Below are positions 12,560 to 23,909 of a stretch of DNA of 64,000 nucleotides, piece after piece. The translations under genes were made by a program, and so were the position numbers. How positions within the stretch are numbered: position 1 is the stretch's first letter; the number at the start of each line of letters is the position of its first letter. Where the stretch lies: NCBI GenBank assembly GCA_021018995.1, contig CM037587.1, forward strand, positions 67,661,604 to 67,725,603, written 5' to 3'. The stretch comes from Chloranthus sessilifolius (Eukaryota > Streptophyta > Magnoliopsida > Chloranthales > Chloranthaceae). The notes beneath the pieces are model-generated. The model searched no databases. It was given only the letters and a program-made list of their open reading frames with translations, and had not been told where the DNA came from.

Positions 12560-13400
12560 CCTCAATACTTTCACATGATCCTACGAGGATATGCCTGGAT
12601 TGGACCTGAGCTTAGTAGAACATCGGTTGGTCCTAGAGCATGATGCTAAACCCATCAAGCAGAACTCAGAAGGATGCATCCCCAGACAGCACTACAAGTT
12701 AAAGAGGAGGTTGATAAACTACATAAACCAAAATTCATCCAAGTCGTCCTCTACCCTAAATTGATTGCCAATATAGTACATGTCGCCAAGAAGGATGGCA
12801 AGTGCAGGTATGCATTGACTTTCAGAATCTCAACAAAGCATGCCCAAAAGATGACTTCCCCCTACCACACATCGACACTCTAGTCGATAACACTGTCGGA
12901 CACAATATGTTATCCTTTATGGATGGTTTCTCCGGATACAGCTAGATTAAATTAGCAGAGTCAGACCAAGAAAAGACATTCATTCACCACACCATGGGGA
13001 ACCTATTGCTATGTCGTCATGCCTTTTCGGCTCAAGAACGTAGGAGCCACATATCAACACGTCATGATGGCCATATTTCATGACATGATGCACAAATATG
13101 TTGAAGTCTATGTTGATGACATACTAGTGAAGTCTCAGATGCAAGTAGGACATGCCGAAGCACTATGACTGGTGTTACAAAGATCCGAGCAATATCAATT
13201 GAAGATGAATCCAAAGAAGTGAGTGTTTGGAGTAACCTCCAGAAAACTATTAGGATTCATAGTTAGCAAACGAGGTATCGAAGTTGACCCGGCTAAGGTC
13301 AGATCCATCCTCGAGATGCTACCTCCCAGCGACATCAAAGAATTACGAGGCTTGATAGGATGGTTATAGTTCATTAGGAGATTCATCTCCTAGCACTCAA
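12560..13400 (+). pseudogene. reverse transcriptase, Tat type, broken
   Basis: The RT fingers and palm can be read across shifting frames: KLHKPKFIQVV, then VAKKDGK, the piece KACPKDDFPLPHIDTLVDN, DGFSGYS, and the catalytic VYVDDILVKSQ at about 13110-13140. The YVDD box is intact, but several stops and frameshifts make the enzyme non-functional. Spacing of the boxes matches Ty3/gypsy RT. Confidence 0.85.
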
Positions 13401-13960
13401 ATCAATGCGATCCTTTCTACAAGCTACTTCAAGGGAGAGCCGAGTACAAATGGGATGACCAGTGTCAGCAGGCCTTCGACAATATCAAGAGTACCTCCTC
13501 AACCCGCCAATACTATAGCCGTCAGTTCCTGGAAGACCCCTAATCCTCTATCTCTCAGCAAATGACAAAGCGATAGGAGTAATTCTTGGACAATATGAAG
13601 AAGACGGCAAGAGAGAAGGCTATCTACTACCTCACTAGAACGATGGTTGAGTATGAACAGAAATACATGCCAATGGAGAAAACTTGCCTCACACTAGTGT
13701 GGGCCTCAACGAAACTATGACACTACTTCGGAGCACATAAAATATTAGTACTAGCACGCATGGACCCTTTGAAGTACATCTTTGAGAAGCCTGCTACCTC
13801 CGGGAAGATGGTCTGATGGCACACGCTACTATAAGAATTCAACATCACCTATGTCACATAGAAATCTGTCAAAGGATAAGTGATCGCTAATTACCTCACT
13901 AACTTACCACTCCTAGACGATGAACCTGTGCATGTAGACTTCCCTGATGAAGACCTACTC
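13401..13960 (+). pseudogene. RT-associated RNase H, broken
   Basis: Thumb and RNase H region after RT. Pieces such as PLILYLSANDKAIGVILGQ and the downstream ENLPHT, DPLKYIFEKP-like stretch correspond to the usual LYLAVS...A....L....Y....LYYLS layout. Heavily interrupted by stops and a frameshift near 13600. Confidence 0.65.
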
Positions 13961-14600
13961 AATTCACAATGAAGAGCCTGATAAGATCTCATGGACTCTC
14001 TACTTTGAGGGCACTCTCAATCATAAAGGGAAAGGGATTGGGATAGTCCTACTAAGCCCATAAGGAGTTATCATACCAAAAGCCTTTTAACTCGACTTCC
14101 CAATAACCAACAATGTTGCAGAATATGAAGCTTTCATCACCAGACTACGAGCAATGCTATAGCTAGGAGTCAAGCAGTTGAAGGCAATCGGTGACTCCAA
14201 ACTTGTAATATCACAAGTTTTCAGGGAGTGGAAAACCAAAGAAAGACGACTGATGGCCTACCTGGAGACAACTCAATTCTTAATAAAGAAATTCGAAAGC
14301 ATCTCTTTCACTCACATTCCTAGATTAGAGAATGAGCTCGTGGACTCTCTCACCACAGTAGCCTCAGTCATTCATATACCAATCGGACAAAGTACAAAAT
14401 CCTTTTTCATTAAGAGGTTGATAATGCTAGTACACAAAGTTGCTTGGCAAGTGAAACTGAAGCTACCAATTACATTAGAAGCTCATAAGAATGAAGGGCA
14501 GCCTACCCCAAGCACTTCTACAAAAAAGGAAGCCACCGTCGCCACATTTAGATTCAAAAAATCACCAACCGACGATGGGCAACCATTGTAGTTTGACATC
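13961..14600 (+). pseudogene. additional (archaeal-type) RNase H
   Basis: A second RNase H typical of the Tat lineage. Readable motifs are WTLYFEGTLNHKGKGIGIV, then NNVAEYEAFITRL, AIGDSKLVISQ and NELVDSLT, carrying the acidic catalytic positions D/E, E, D and D. The first Asp appears as Glu in YFEG. The long open piece 14178-14591 includes the last two motifs. Two stops interrupt the N-terminal part. Dual RNase H is the strongest domain-level support for the Tat lineage. Confidence 0.8.
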
Positions 14601-14729
14601 TAAAATTTCCTAAAGCATCGACATATCCCTCCTTATGCTACCAAGATCAAATGGAAAACCATAAGGAATCGATATGCGAGTTTTACATACTCAGTGAAAC
14701 CCTATAAAAAGAAGCCTTCACCAAAGGAG

Positions 14730-15840
14730 TACTACTGCGATGCATCACAACAGTCGAAGGATAATATATCATCTGAGAAGCGCATGCCAGTGCCTACGGT
14801 GCCCACGCCGATAGACAGAGACTCGCAGATCAGATCATACGACAAGGCTACTTCTGGCCGACAATGATAAGAGACTGCCACCTCTACGTCTAATGCTGCA
14901 AGCAATGCCAAGAATACGCCACACTCATCAAAGCTCCATCAGTTGCATTGAATCATATAACCTCACCATGGCCATTCTCGATGTGTGCCTTCGACATCAT
15001 CGGACCCTTTATGGACACAGTTGGGAACACTCACAAGCACGCGTTCATACTCACTATGACTGAATACTATACCAAATGGGCAGAAGCTGAATCCTACATC
15101 AGAATCACCACTTCGACACTCATGAGGTTTATCATTTGAAACATTATCACCCGGTTTGGAGTACCCAGGATGTTCATCACCGACAGTGGACTACAATTCA
15201 TCGCAGAAAAGACGAAGAAGCTATGTAAAAAATTCAGCATCGACCTACACCACTCATCACCGTTTTACCCTCAGGGAAATGGACAAGCAGAAGATATAAA
15301 TAAAACACTGATCCGAATTCTGAAATGAAAAGTGGAGACAAGCAATAGAGCCGACTGGCTTGAATGATTACCAGAATCACTCTAGGCCTATAGGACTTCT
15401 ATTCACATGACCACTGGCCAAACTCCTTACCTCCTCACATACAGGATGGAAGCAGTCCTACCCTATGAGATACAGATACCATCTTTACGAATTCAACTTG
15501 ATGATGAGCTATCCTTAGAAGAAAGGAGAATTTCTCTACTCGCCAAGCTAGAGCAACTTAATGAAATGCGTCTAAGGGCAGCTGATCATGCTCAGGTATA
15601 TCAAAGGAGAGTGGCCAGGGCTTACGATAAGAAAGTGCTCGAGTGAGCTTTCAACATCGGAGAGTTAGTCTTGAAGAAAATTATGCCCTCCAAACACACG
15701 CATCCAAAGGGAAAGTTGAAATAGAACTAGGAGGGCCCATATGTTATAGCAGCCGCATATCCAGGGAATGCATACAAGCTGGTGAACCAGGATGGGGAAG
15801 AACTCCCCAGCCCTTGGAACTCCATGTACCTTAGAAAATA
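14730..15840 (+). pseudogene. integrase, Tat type, broken
   Basis: Domains in order: an HHCC zinc-binding remnant (AHADRQRLADQIIRQGYFWP then CCKQCQEYA, with a stop near the first Cys), the catalytic core with FDIIGPF, FITDSGLQF and GNGQAEDINKT, which supply the D, D and E residues, and a C-terminal part QVYQRRVARAYDKKV with ELVLKKI and GPYVI. All three catalytic acids can be seen, but about eight stops interrupt the frame. The frame ends at about 15848 (YLRKYYP then stop). Confidence 0.85.
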
Positions 15841-15849
15841 CTACCCTTA

Positions 15850-17350
15850 ACCCTGTGATCATCACATCCCCATAGCTAAATACTTATATCTATCACCCCC
15901 GTAGTTGTCACGACCCATTCATTAGACGTACGCCTTCAATTCCAGGAATATACTTAAGACTTCTAATTTACTACCCACCTTCTTATTCAGGCAATTTGAT
16001 TAAAGGACTAGTGACATACCTGACCTCTTTCAAAAGCATAAGTAACACCTGATTCCCATCCCCCTTTCCTGCCATTGGAGGAGACGTTAGAGCGCAAAAA
16101 ATGAAGATGCTAGGCTCAATCAAAACTCACCATTCTTGTGTTAGCAAGTTTCTTTTGAAAAAAAAATATACATATACATGTACAAACAAATTGAATGAGA
16201 GCAATACGATGAATGAACCAGTCAATGAGCTCAGGGAAGCATAAGCAGGCCGTGAGGATATCTCTGGTAACTCTACTAGAAATATATAAGCTAGCTGTGA
16301 GGGCATCCCTGATGCCCCGATACTACTAGATGTCGTCGCAAGGTAGTGGGAGGAGGACAAACTCCTGCTAGCCATAGAATGTGAGACTTTGATGGTGTCG
16401 AAACATGACGGAGACCTCAATCATGGCACCCCATACCCACTCTGAGAAAAAGATTGTTACTCGTCTCTTTTTGAAAGCGTCAGATACAAACTATTCCCCC
16501 ACGTCACTGAGCCTTCCCTCTCTTTCACCCTTAATTTTTATTTTCGGACAATGAGTCGGAAGCCTCTCAGGATATTCCTAGAAATGAATTCGAAAACTGA
16601 TGAATGATGACTGATACAATCACCTATTATACTTACCGCACGCCCCCTATAACAATGACCACGGGATAGGGTGACCACTATCAAAGGTAGACCCCCAGTA
16701 TACGGATGATACGACTAGACAATCCCCCTGGTTCGATGGCATTCTCAAAACAAGCTTTTGTTCAAAACTAACTCACCAAATACACATGATCACCTATAGG
16801 CCCAAAGTACTTATCAAAAACTCAGGGAAGCTCCATTGCACTTCAACAGTGGGGCATTTTTAGAATCATGTTAAAAGCCCCTGCTCGCCCATAAAGAAGA
16901 TGCGGAACGACAAAGTCACCACTCGAGGAATATCACTGAAGATATCGCACTACTTATTCCATCACACACCTACACTGGGGCATTTTATTTTAGTATTAGA
17001 ATTTTCTTTCAATTATTTTCTTTCCCTATTGCATTATTTTCCTTTTCCTTGTAATGAAAAGTACAAAAAAATAAAAGAAGACAAAAAAATACCCCTCTTT
17101 TACTAGACCTCGGTCTGAGACACTTCCCCCCTTGACAATCAACAAGAGGGAAAATAAAATTACTAATGACTTTATCCTCATGTGCAGATACAAGATAACC
17201 TTCGACTATTACTGCGCCAACTCAAGGAGCATCCGAGTCCCGATAATAGGAGACGGTGCCAAAAATAAGACGATAGAAGGTAACAAGAAAATGGAAGCAA
17301 AGTCAGGTACATCTAAACCAAAAATCTCTTTTATATATCAAAAGTTTCTT
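15850..17350. other. region between pol and the antisense block
   Basis: No recognisable coding sequence on either strand. It probably holds the 3' end of the sense pol unit and sequence downstream of the antisense PMD gene. Confidence 0.4.
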
Positions 17351-17351
17351 T

Positions 17352-17390
17352 TACAGTTGTCACCAGGGGCATACCCCCTGTATATATAAT
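17352..17390 (-). terminator. conserved 3'-end hairpin, copy 1
   Basis: On the minus strand, CAGGGGGTATGCCCCTGG is followed by GTGACAACTGTAAAA. The stem is 5 bp (GGGGG with CCCCT, one G-T pair) around a TATG loop. It lies at the 3' end of the antisense PMD gene. Two related copies occur at 22345-22380 and 23465-23505, with compensatory stem changes. The downstream TGTAAAA could be part of a polyadenylation signal. Role in 3'-end formation is inferred. Confidence 0.6.
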
Positions 17391-20034
17391 GGATAAAAAA
17401 GAAAAATAATGAAAATGCCCTACCCCCTCCACTGCCTCTACGGAGGGCGCTCGCTACCATTTCCCATATCCTCAACTGTCGGGTTGGGGGTCTGATCCCC
17501 CGAAAACTTAATCCTAGCACTTGGAGTAGGAGGACACTCCCTACGAGGAGAAGGCCTAGAAATATAACCTCCCTCACTTGCCTGGCTGGAGGCCCGCTGA
17601 GAATGTGAACGCAGAGGACCAAAGGCAATCATAAGCCCTAGGGCTGAGTCTACCTGAGCATAGGCATGTGGTCATGAACCTCTCAACGAATCTCTGCCAG
17701 TGAGCCGCTAGCCCTCGATCCCAACCCTAGAAAATGGTCGACCATCCCTCGCACTCTCCCACTAACTCTCGCCAACTCGTGCTGCAAAAGATCTATCTCG
17801 ACTACATCTCAGCATGAGCCACAGCTCGGGCACTCTCTAACTCTGTTGTCCAAGTCCTCCGCTCGACCAACAAGTCTACAGTCACCTCTTGGAGATGATA
17901 CTCCGTGACGTCAAAAAGAATCTTGCGAATCTCCTGGAGAGCTAAGACGTGCTGTGTCTCCAAGCGCGACTACTCCAGCTCATGTACCTGCACAAGTCAA
18001 AGGCTAAGGAAGTGCATATGCATACCAAGACAGTGAATGCAGACAATGAAGACATACCAGCTCAGTACACTCCTGCAAAAGATGCTCTATGGTGGCGGTG
18101 GTGGCTGGATCAGCTGGAGGACCCTCGGACACAAGCGGCTACAAGAAGCAAAGAAAGCACATCAGGCATACAATGGTGCTATAAAATCGAGAATGAAAAA
18201 TATCCACGCTAACCAAACATACTTGGGAAGGAGCGGGAGTCAATCGCTGAGGAGGAGCCTCGGGAGCAGAGTCAGGAATAACTTGCACGTGAACTAAAAA
18301 CAAACACAAAACTCGTCAGACCAAAAAAAATAATAATAATAAACTGATTAGCAGACGAAATAAAAAACCAAATAAACTACACATAAATAAAATATACCTG
18401 ACTCTTTAAGCATAGAGAAGCAGCAGTCGCCTCCCTCGTTTGGAGATCCTTAAGAAGGCGGTGCTGAAAAGACATGACTCAACATCAATAAACCACTAAA
18501 CAACGCAAGGCCGGATAACTTGAAAGAGCGAAGAAACTAACCCAGTGCTCTAGCTCCGCCCAGAGCTGAGCCATCGTCGGATCCTCACGGCTAGAAGAGG
18601 CGATTGAAGACGGGTTGAATGCTGGAGCAGAAGCCCCACTAGCGGAACGCTTCACTCTCTGCAAATATCAATAAACACATCAGACCTAACAAGGTAAACA
18701 AAACATTAATAATTAATAAAATAAAAATGAGACAAGCACTTACTAGTCAATCAATCTTAGAGCTAGGCTAGCCGCCATCGCCTAGTCATCTTGCTACTGA
18801 CTATGGTAAGACTGGAGCAATGCCGCCTGCTTGGTGACCTCGCTCTCCCTTTTAGTCTGGCAAATAGGAACCAAATAAGACTATTAAACTAGGAATGATT
18901 AGAGATAGAAGTGAACAAATTCACAAACAAATACACTCATTAGAGATCGTCGGGTCTCTGCGAGCTGAGTCCTCAACTCGTCCTTCGAGGTCCTAGCCAG
19001 GAAAACTGAGTCCATCAAAGATCGCAACATCTCCTCATCTGGACAAGGAGCACATCCTGTTTGCTCCATCACCCTGTGAAGTGCGTCAAGTGCTCCGTGG
19101 AAGCCCGCTCCCAAGTGGACTTGCTCTGATGCATCTAGGTCTCTCCCTTAGAGCAGAGGCAGACTCAGGACCACCAACTGCAAAAGAAGCGTTTCCATGG
19201 AAAGGGCGAGTAAAGAGTCGACCACCGCGTATATCGTGAAACCACCGTAGGAACTCTCGGGCATCTACCTCATCACGCACCCTGGTGACCCTGGTCCCCC
19301 AGCTCTAAAGTCCTCAATCTGGGCTGCATCCTCGATGAAAAAATGTGACCAGAGGGATCAGTCATCCTCACCATTCGATGGTGAATCCTTGAAGGGACTC
19401 CCTGAGGGAGCCCTAACTGACAAGTCGCTTGAGATAGGTGGATGCGCTCCACCTTCTCAAAATAATGGACCCAGATGTCCACATAAAAGAAGGGCCGACC
19501 AGACTGAATCATCGGCTGCCCTGCATCCTCGTCAACACTGTAGGGCCTCCAAATCACCTGTGACTAGAAGTAAATGAAATGGCCTGTCAGGTCTATGACC
19601 TAAAACACGTAAAACACCATGACAACATAAACAACATGTACCTGCCTTGTGTGCATATCCTCAAACAAACCTCACACTATTTGTAGGTCTGAAGATCGAT
19701 GACGGCGCCCTAGCACCTGTAGCCACACATGCATTCGGGGGAATGTGAAAGTAATCTCCCTCGGGACCTGTGGGCGTAAGAAGGAGAAATGGTCATATGC
19801 CCAAAACTAAACACACAATGTCAGAAACCATCACACTAAACTCAATAAGACATTACCGATGAAACTAGTAATCAGCCAAAACTCACCTAGATAAAAGGGA
19901 GGAAACCTCTGATGGTCGCGATGCCTCTCCCTCTACGGTAAAGCTGTTCATAGAGGTGTGCCAACACCGCTGCTCCCCAAGCATAGGCAGGCACCTGATC
20001 TAGGTCCCTCAACAATGTCAAGAAAAGACCTCTA

Positions 20035-20205
20035 TGTCAATTCTCTATGAAAATTCTTCTCTACATCAACAACAATTTCAAATGATTAACTTTTAAAATA
20101 CATCTCTTTTACTAGTAATAAACCGTATTCTATCAATATTATTCATTTAAGCAAAAAGCTATTATTTCTTACAAAAATACATCTCTACTACAGTTGATTT
20201 TGATA
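20035..20205. other. AT-rich insertion inside the PMD gene of element A
   Basis: About 170 bp of AT-rich sequence interrupts the PMD frame after the SSLTRGC segment. In element B the same point continues directly from the RGC segment into the FLALLGNLD segment. No clear terminal repeat was found; it may be a small MITE or a gained intron. Confidence 0.55.
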
Positions 20206-20721
20206 GAATACCCGCCACACATCCCCGGGTCAAAGATGAGAAGAGGATGACCCCGAAGAAATGCGTCAATAACGCCCAGAGTACTTGATTTATCGCTACT
20301 CCCGGCTCTGTCACTGGCGCTCGACATGCCATCACCTCGCAGCATGTATCGAAAACTGCCCTTGCTTCCGAGTGACACCTCGGAGGAATGAATCCACAAG
20401 TGAGAGTGTCAAAGAACCTGGGGACCCGGACCATCTCGGTCTCGGATCTGCTGTACCGGTACTCAACACCGAGCACCTCTTGACACACAGGCTGATAATC
20501 ACTCTCCATCTACCCCATGATAGGTGCTCCCTCGAACCGCAACCTGGTGATACAGACCCAGTCCTCAGGGATGGGCAGCAACATGCCTACTGGGAACAAC
20601 AACGCCTGCTGCTCCTCCCTCCATCTCTCCATAATCACCCCGATCATACCACGGTCAACCGTGAAGGGCCCCAACTCCAAAATCGACCCAAAGCCAAAAG
20701 TCGCTAATCGCGCTCGCTGGA

Positions 20722-20868
20722 ACTTAGGCAAGGCATGGTACCAGGCATGAGACTCCGACCACATCGTACTAATGGTAGTGCCGGAGGCTCCTAACGAACT
20801 CAGGCAGGGCACGGTACCAGGCATGAGACTCTGACCATGCCATATTAATGGCCAGTGTCGGAGGCTCC
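20722..20868 (-). repeat. tandem duplication of about 75 bp at the PMD intron 1 acceptor
   Basis: Two near-identical 73-75-bp units, each beginning with a GTTAG|GAGCCTCCG-type acceptor and containing SESHAWY coding sequence. Element B has a single unit at the matching place (about 54735-54811). The duplication shifts the reading frame by one base. Confidence 0.8.
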
Positions 20869-21607
20869 TAACGAACCACAAGTAAAAAATAGAATATATA
20901 TTAAACTATGCCTACACTACCATTGATCGCAACAACTGACGGTGATAATAATAAAAGCAACGGCCATAGCAAGCACACAAAACATGATAACACAGAGTGA
21001 TAAAGTAAACATAACCTAAAACTAGATACGAGTATGATGCCTGAAAGTGCATGCAACCTAAAGCTAAATGTAGGTTCGACATAAAATTGAAAGGTTTCCA
21101 TCCTAAGAAGTCTACGTCATAACCTAAATGCCTAGAAATAACAGAGACTCTTGTTCGCGGATACCTACCTGATCCCACGCGAAGAACTCATCTAGCAGAA
21201 TCTTGATCGTGGGCTCGTGAAGAGCAACATCCTCACCACCATCCTCACCAGCATCCTCACTATCCTTGCCATCCCTGTCATCAACCTCAGGAACCTCCTC
21301 CCTTACAACCATCTCAACGTCACCCCCGGCTACAACACTAGCTCTGGTGTGGACCTCAGAGGTCCCACCTCCCCCCTCGACCATCCGCTCTACCTCAGAT
21401 GCGGTCAATGAAATTAGGTCAATACCCTCATACTCCATCTCAGATCAAAGAGATAAAAAAACTACAGAGAACACAAGAAACAACATATGAAACAAACGGA
21501 TAGAGCACAAGAAATCTCGAAAACATGAAAATCAGGAACAAAGAAGCAAGAGAGCTTGAAATTGCAAAAGATTCGGAATGCACATGTTTGAATTGAAAGC
21601 CTCAAGC

Positions 21608-21614
21608 TTATATA
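21608..21614 (-). promoter_or_regulatory. TATA box of the antisense PMD gene
   Basis: TATATAA on the minus strand, about 170 bp upstream of the PMD ATG at 21438 and directly downstream of a motif array like that of the LTR U3. Conserved at 55583-55589 in element B. Confidence 0.65.
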
Positions 21615-21619
21615 GAGTG

Positions 21620-21970
21620 TGGCTTAATTGCGCGCCTGAACAAGGTCATGCAATTGAATCGCGTGCATGACCCTTTGCGCCCAAATTAAAATGCACGCCA
21701 TTGAAAGAGCGCATAATCGACTTGTCGCCCGCCCAAACAACGGTCACGAGTTTTGAACAGGACGCGAAATAGTATTATATGCCTACTCCAGGCGCACAAA
21801 CTCTAGCGTCGCTCGTACATTGATCGTAAACCATTCGAATCACGTGTGAATATCTGTGCGCCCAATCTATTTATATGCACTTTCAAGTGTGCGCAATTGA
21901 CTAGTTCCCATGCACTTGTCCAGGCGTGCAATTATATTGAGCGCTCTATAGCAGCACGCAATTGCCCAGG
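21620..21970 (-). repeat. GCGCAATT-type motif array upstream of the PMD gene
   Basis: Contains AATTGCGCGCC, GCAATTGAATCGCG, AGCGCATAATCGA and similar half-sites. This is the same vocabulary and the same position relative to TATA as the LTR U3 array at 4985-5565. A similar array lies at 55595-55935 upstream of the element B copy. Confidence 0.8.
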
Positions 21971-22344
21971 ATGAACAAAATTTTTTTGCCAGCCATTAGC
22001 AGCCAAGGACGAAAGACCAGACTTAGCGACAAACTCCAAACACCACATATAACATATTTCACACGCATACCTAGAACTCAGGCACATACACTCCCTAAAC
22101 TAGGAATTCACCTGTACACCCACACTTAAACACCTAAAAACATTCAAGTCTATTCAAAACCTATCGAGACCAAATTAAAAATACTCTAAACTTAACTAAA
22201 CTCAATGTCTCCTAATTAAATGAAGATACACGCCCCGATTGAATAGGAGACATCCGATAAAAAACTTAGTAAAACCTAACTCAAATTATAAAAGCTGAAT
22301 TAACATAATCACAAATAAAATTTTATTTAACATGAGAAAAATTA

Positions 22345-22380
22345 TTACAACTTACACTAAGGGCATACCCTTTGAATTTA
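22345..22380 (-). terminator. conserved 3'-end hairpin, copy 2
   Basis: The minus strand reads CAAAGGGTATGCCCTTAG, followed by GTGTAAGTTGTAATA. The stem AAGGG/CCCTT surrounds the same TATG loop as copies 1 and 3; two stem columns differ by paired changes. It lies at the end of the second antisense unit. Confidence 0.6.
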
Positions 22381-22418
22381 CAAAAAATTATGATCTCGGA
22401 GCGAGAGATGAATTTCGA

Positions 22419-22805
22419 TTAAGGACAAACACTCAAAAACACCTGAGCCCATAAATTCTTAGAAGAGGCATCCCTAAAAGAAATGCCCAAAATAAGGGGA
22501 GATAATAGAGAAGCCTGGCAAGGAAGCACACCCTGAGCGAAGTCCAACAAGAATCTCATCTTCCTCTCCTGAGTTGGCAAAAAAGAAAGAGTGGCGCACA
22601 GAAAGCCACCCAAGATTTGACGGATACACCTATGGAAGGCCAATCTTGGAAACCCCAAGGGGACGCCAACTAGAAGATAATCCACAGAGCCTACCAAGGA
22701 GCAACTAGTGTTGGTCACGAGAACTCTGGCGCAACTCTTTCCTTGGGTTTCTTTTCCCCCTCCTTTGACTCTTCCATCTCTTCCCCTAGCATGGTAGCAA
22801 TTCAA
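22419..22805 (-). CDS. hypothetical antisense ORF, second cassette of element A
   Basis: Open frame of up to 128 residues on the minus strand between a TATA-like box at 23032-23039 and the hairpin at 22345-22380. It has a basic N-terminal part (GRDGRVKGGGKETQ), a hydrophobic middle and no recognised domain. The first codon is uncertain because upstream in-frame starts were not resolved. Coding status is inferred only from its place between promoter-like and 3'-end-like signals. It has no counterpart in element B, which lacks this segment. Confidence 0.3.
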   Translation of the reverse strand: MNCYHARGRDGRVKGGGKETQGKSCARVLVTNTSCSLVGSVDYLLVGVPLGFPRLAFHRCIRQILGGFLCATLSFLPTQERKMRFLLDFAQGVLPCQASLLSPLILGISFRDASSKNLWAQVFLSVCP

Positions 22806-23031
22806 TTGCTACACTGCATTCCCAATGCCGCTCATTCTCAACAATAACAATGATAAACCAAAAATAATTACAAACCATTTAGGACATAATACCCGAGATA
22901 CAGAATAAACAAAAATAAAAAACATTAATAATATAATAAAAATGCCCTAACTCTTAAATAAAAAAATGCCCCAAACTTTTAAGTCCTAAGTTAGAAATAA
23001 AATTCAAAATAAAACCAAGCCTTCTAGCCCC

Positions 23032-23039
23032 TATTTATA
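23032..23039 (-). promoter_or_regulatory. TATA box of the second antisense cassette
   Basis: The minus strand reads TATAAATA, identical to the LTR TATA box, about 230 bp upstream of the 22805 open frame. No dense GCGCAATT array lies directly upstream. Confidence 0.45.
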
Positions 23040-23464
23040 ATACACACCTCCAAAACCATAGTTCAACAAGTGTCACATTCCTGAGCATCCTTCATCTAAT
23101 TGAATCTAAACCAGACACATATCCCCCTGAAAGGTCACAATCCATGACAAGTCTAGATAAACCAATGATCACACAACACTTATCCTTCTAAGGAACACAA
23201 ATCCACCACAAAATAGATAAATCAATAAGATTAATATCCATCTGGGACTTCCAAAAATCAAACCCAAATTCACACAATTCACACAATTCACATCCAAAAT
23301 CAAACATAGGACTAAAATAAAATGCCTTAAACCTTAAATATGGGACTCATCCTCTCACCACGACACGAAAAGAAAGCCCGTCAATTGCAAAATTAAAGAG
23401 TAAAGCTAATAAATAAAAATAAATACAGCAAATAAACACAACAAACAATTTTCATTCATAAAAT

Positions 23465-23505
23465 TATTTTACAAGTGTCACCGGAGGCATACCTCCTGAA
23501 CATAC
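23465..23505 (-). terminator. conserved 3'-end hairpin, copy 3
   Basis: The minus strand reads CAGGAGGTATGCCTCCGG, followed by GTGACACTTGTAAAA. The perfect 5-bp stem GGAGG/CCTCC has a TATG loop. It lies about 400 bp downstream of the TATA box at 23895-23903 on the minus strand, so it would close a very short third antisense unit. Confidence 0.6.
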
Positions 23506-23680
23506 AACCCAAAACGAAAACTAAGTCTAGAAGCTCGAGCTTAGAGCGTCCACTCGGAGGCTTCGAGAAAGGCAAGATGGAGGATTGGTTGGGGAATATA
23601 TCCCTCCACTTATAACACCGTCCCTTCTGCCGTCTTCACCTCCTCTGCCGCTGCCTCCTCAACGCTGCCTTCATATCTCC

Positions 23681-23812
23681 CTAAAAGGGACCACTGTGAA
23701 GGCCAATATCTTCCTTCCCAATACCGCCTATCCTCAAAGTCACCACATCATCACTGAACATTGCTTCAGGACGTAGGTCACGTGAAACTACAAATATGGG
23801 AATAAACGACAT
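23681..23812 (-). CDS. hypothetical 43-aa antisense ORF, third cassette of element A
   Basis: ATG-started frame beginning MSFIPIFVVSRDLRPE and ending in TAG, about 85 bp downstream of a TATATATAA box and upstream of hairpin copy 3. Further open sequence in shifted frames follows to about 23500. No family recognised. The evidence is positional only, and it may be a remnant of a longer product or not coding. Confidence 0.3.
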   Translation of the reverse strand: MSFIPIFVVSRDLRPEAMFSDDVVTLRIGGIGKEDIGLHSGPF

Positions 23813-23894
23813 CACAATCGAATGACTAGATCACTAGATATCACTAAAATTAGAGAAAAACAAGAATGAATGAAGAAAAATGAAAGAACCTCGG

Positions 23895-23903
23895 TTATAT
23901 ATA
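23895..23903 (-). promoter_or_regulatory. TATA box of the third antisense cassette
   Basis: The minus strand reads TATATATAA directly downstream of a GCGCAATT-type array, the same arrangement as the LTR and the PMD gene promoter. Confidence 0.6.
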
Positions 23904-23909
23904 GACACC

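Larger units (their letters stand above)
17400..21438 (-). pseudogene. antisense plant mobile domain (PMD) gene of element A
   Basis: Antisense accessory gene between pol and the 3' LTR. Exon 1 (21438-21171) starts at ATG with an acidic stretch and ends EEFFAWDQ at a CAG|GTAGGTATC donor. After an intron, exon 2 encodes the PMD core: ARLATFGFGSILELGPFTVD, ALLFPVGMLLPIPEDW, FEGAPIMG and FIPPRCHSEAR, and later VPAYAWGAAVLAHLYEQLYR. Further exons give VPREITFTFPRMHVWLQVL, RRHRSSDLQIV and WVHYFEKVERIHLSQA, then a coiled, charged C-terminal part. Introns with GT...AG ends lie at about 21170-20869, 19886-19806, 19646-19569, 18739-18667 and 18410-18296. A TAG after APIMG, a 75-bp duplication and an AT-rich insertion damage the frame. 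PMD antisense ORFs are known in Tat elements; host PMD proteins (MAIN/MAIL1) act in TE silencing. Confidence 0.82.

Noticed and set aside
21217..21490. Plus-strand Ser/Thr-rich open frames
   Set aside because: Shadow of PMD exon 1 of element A.
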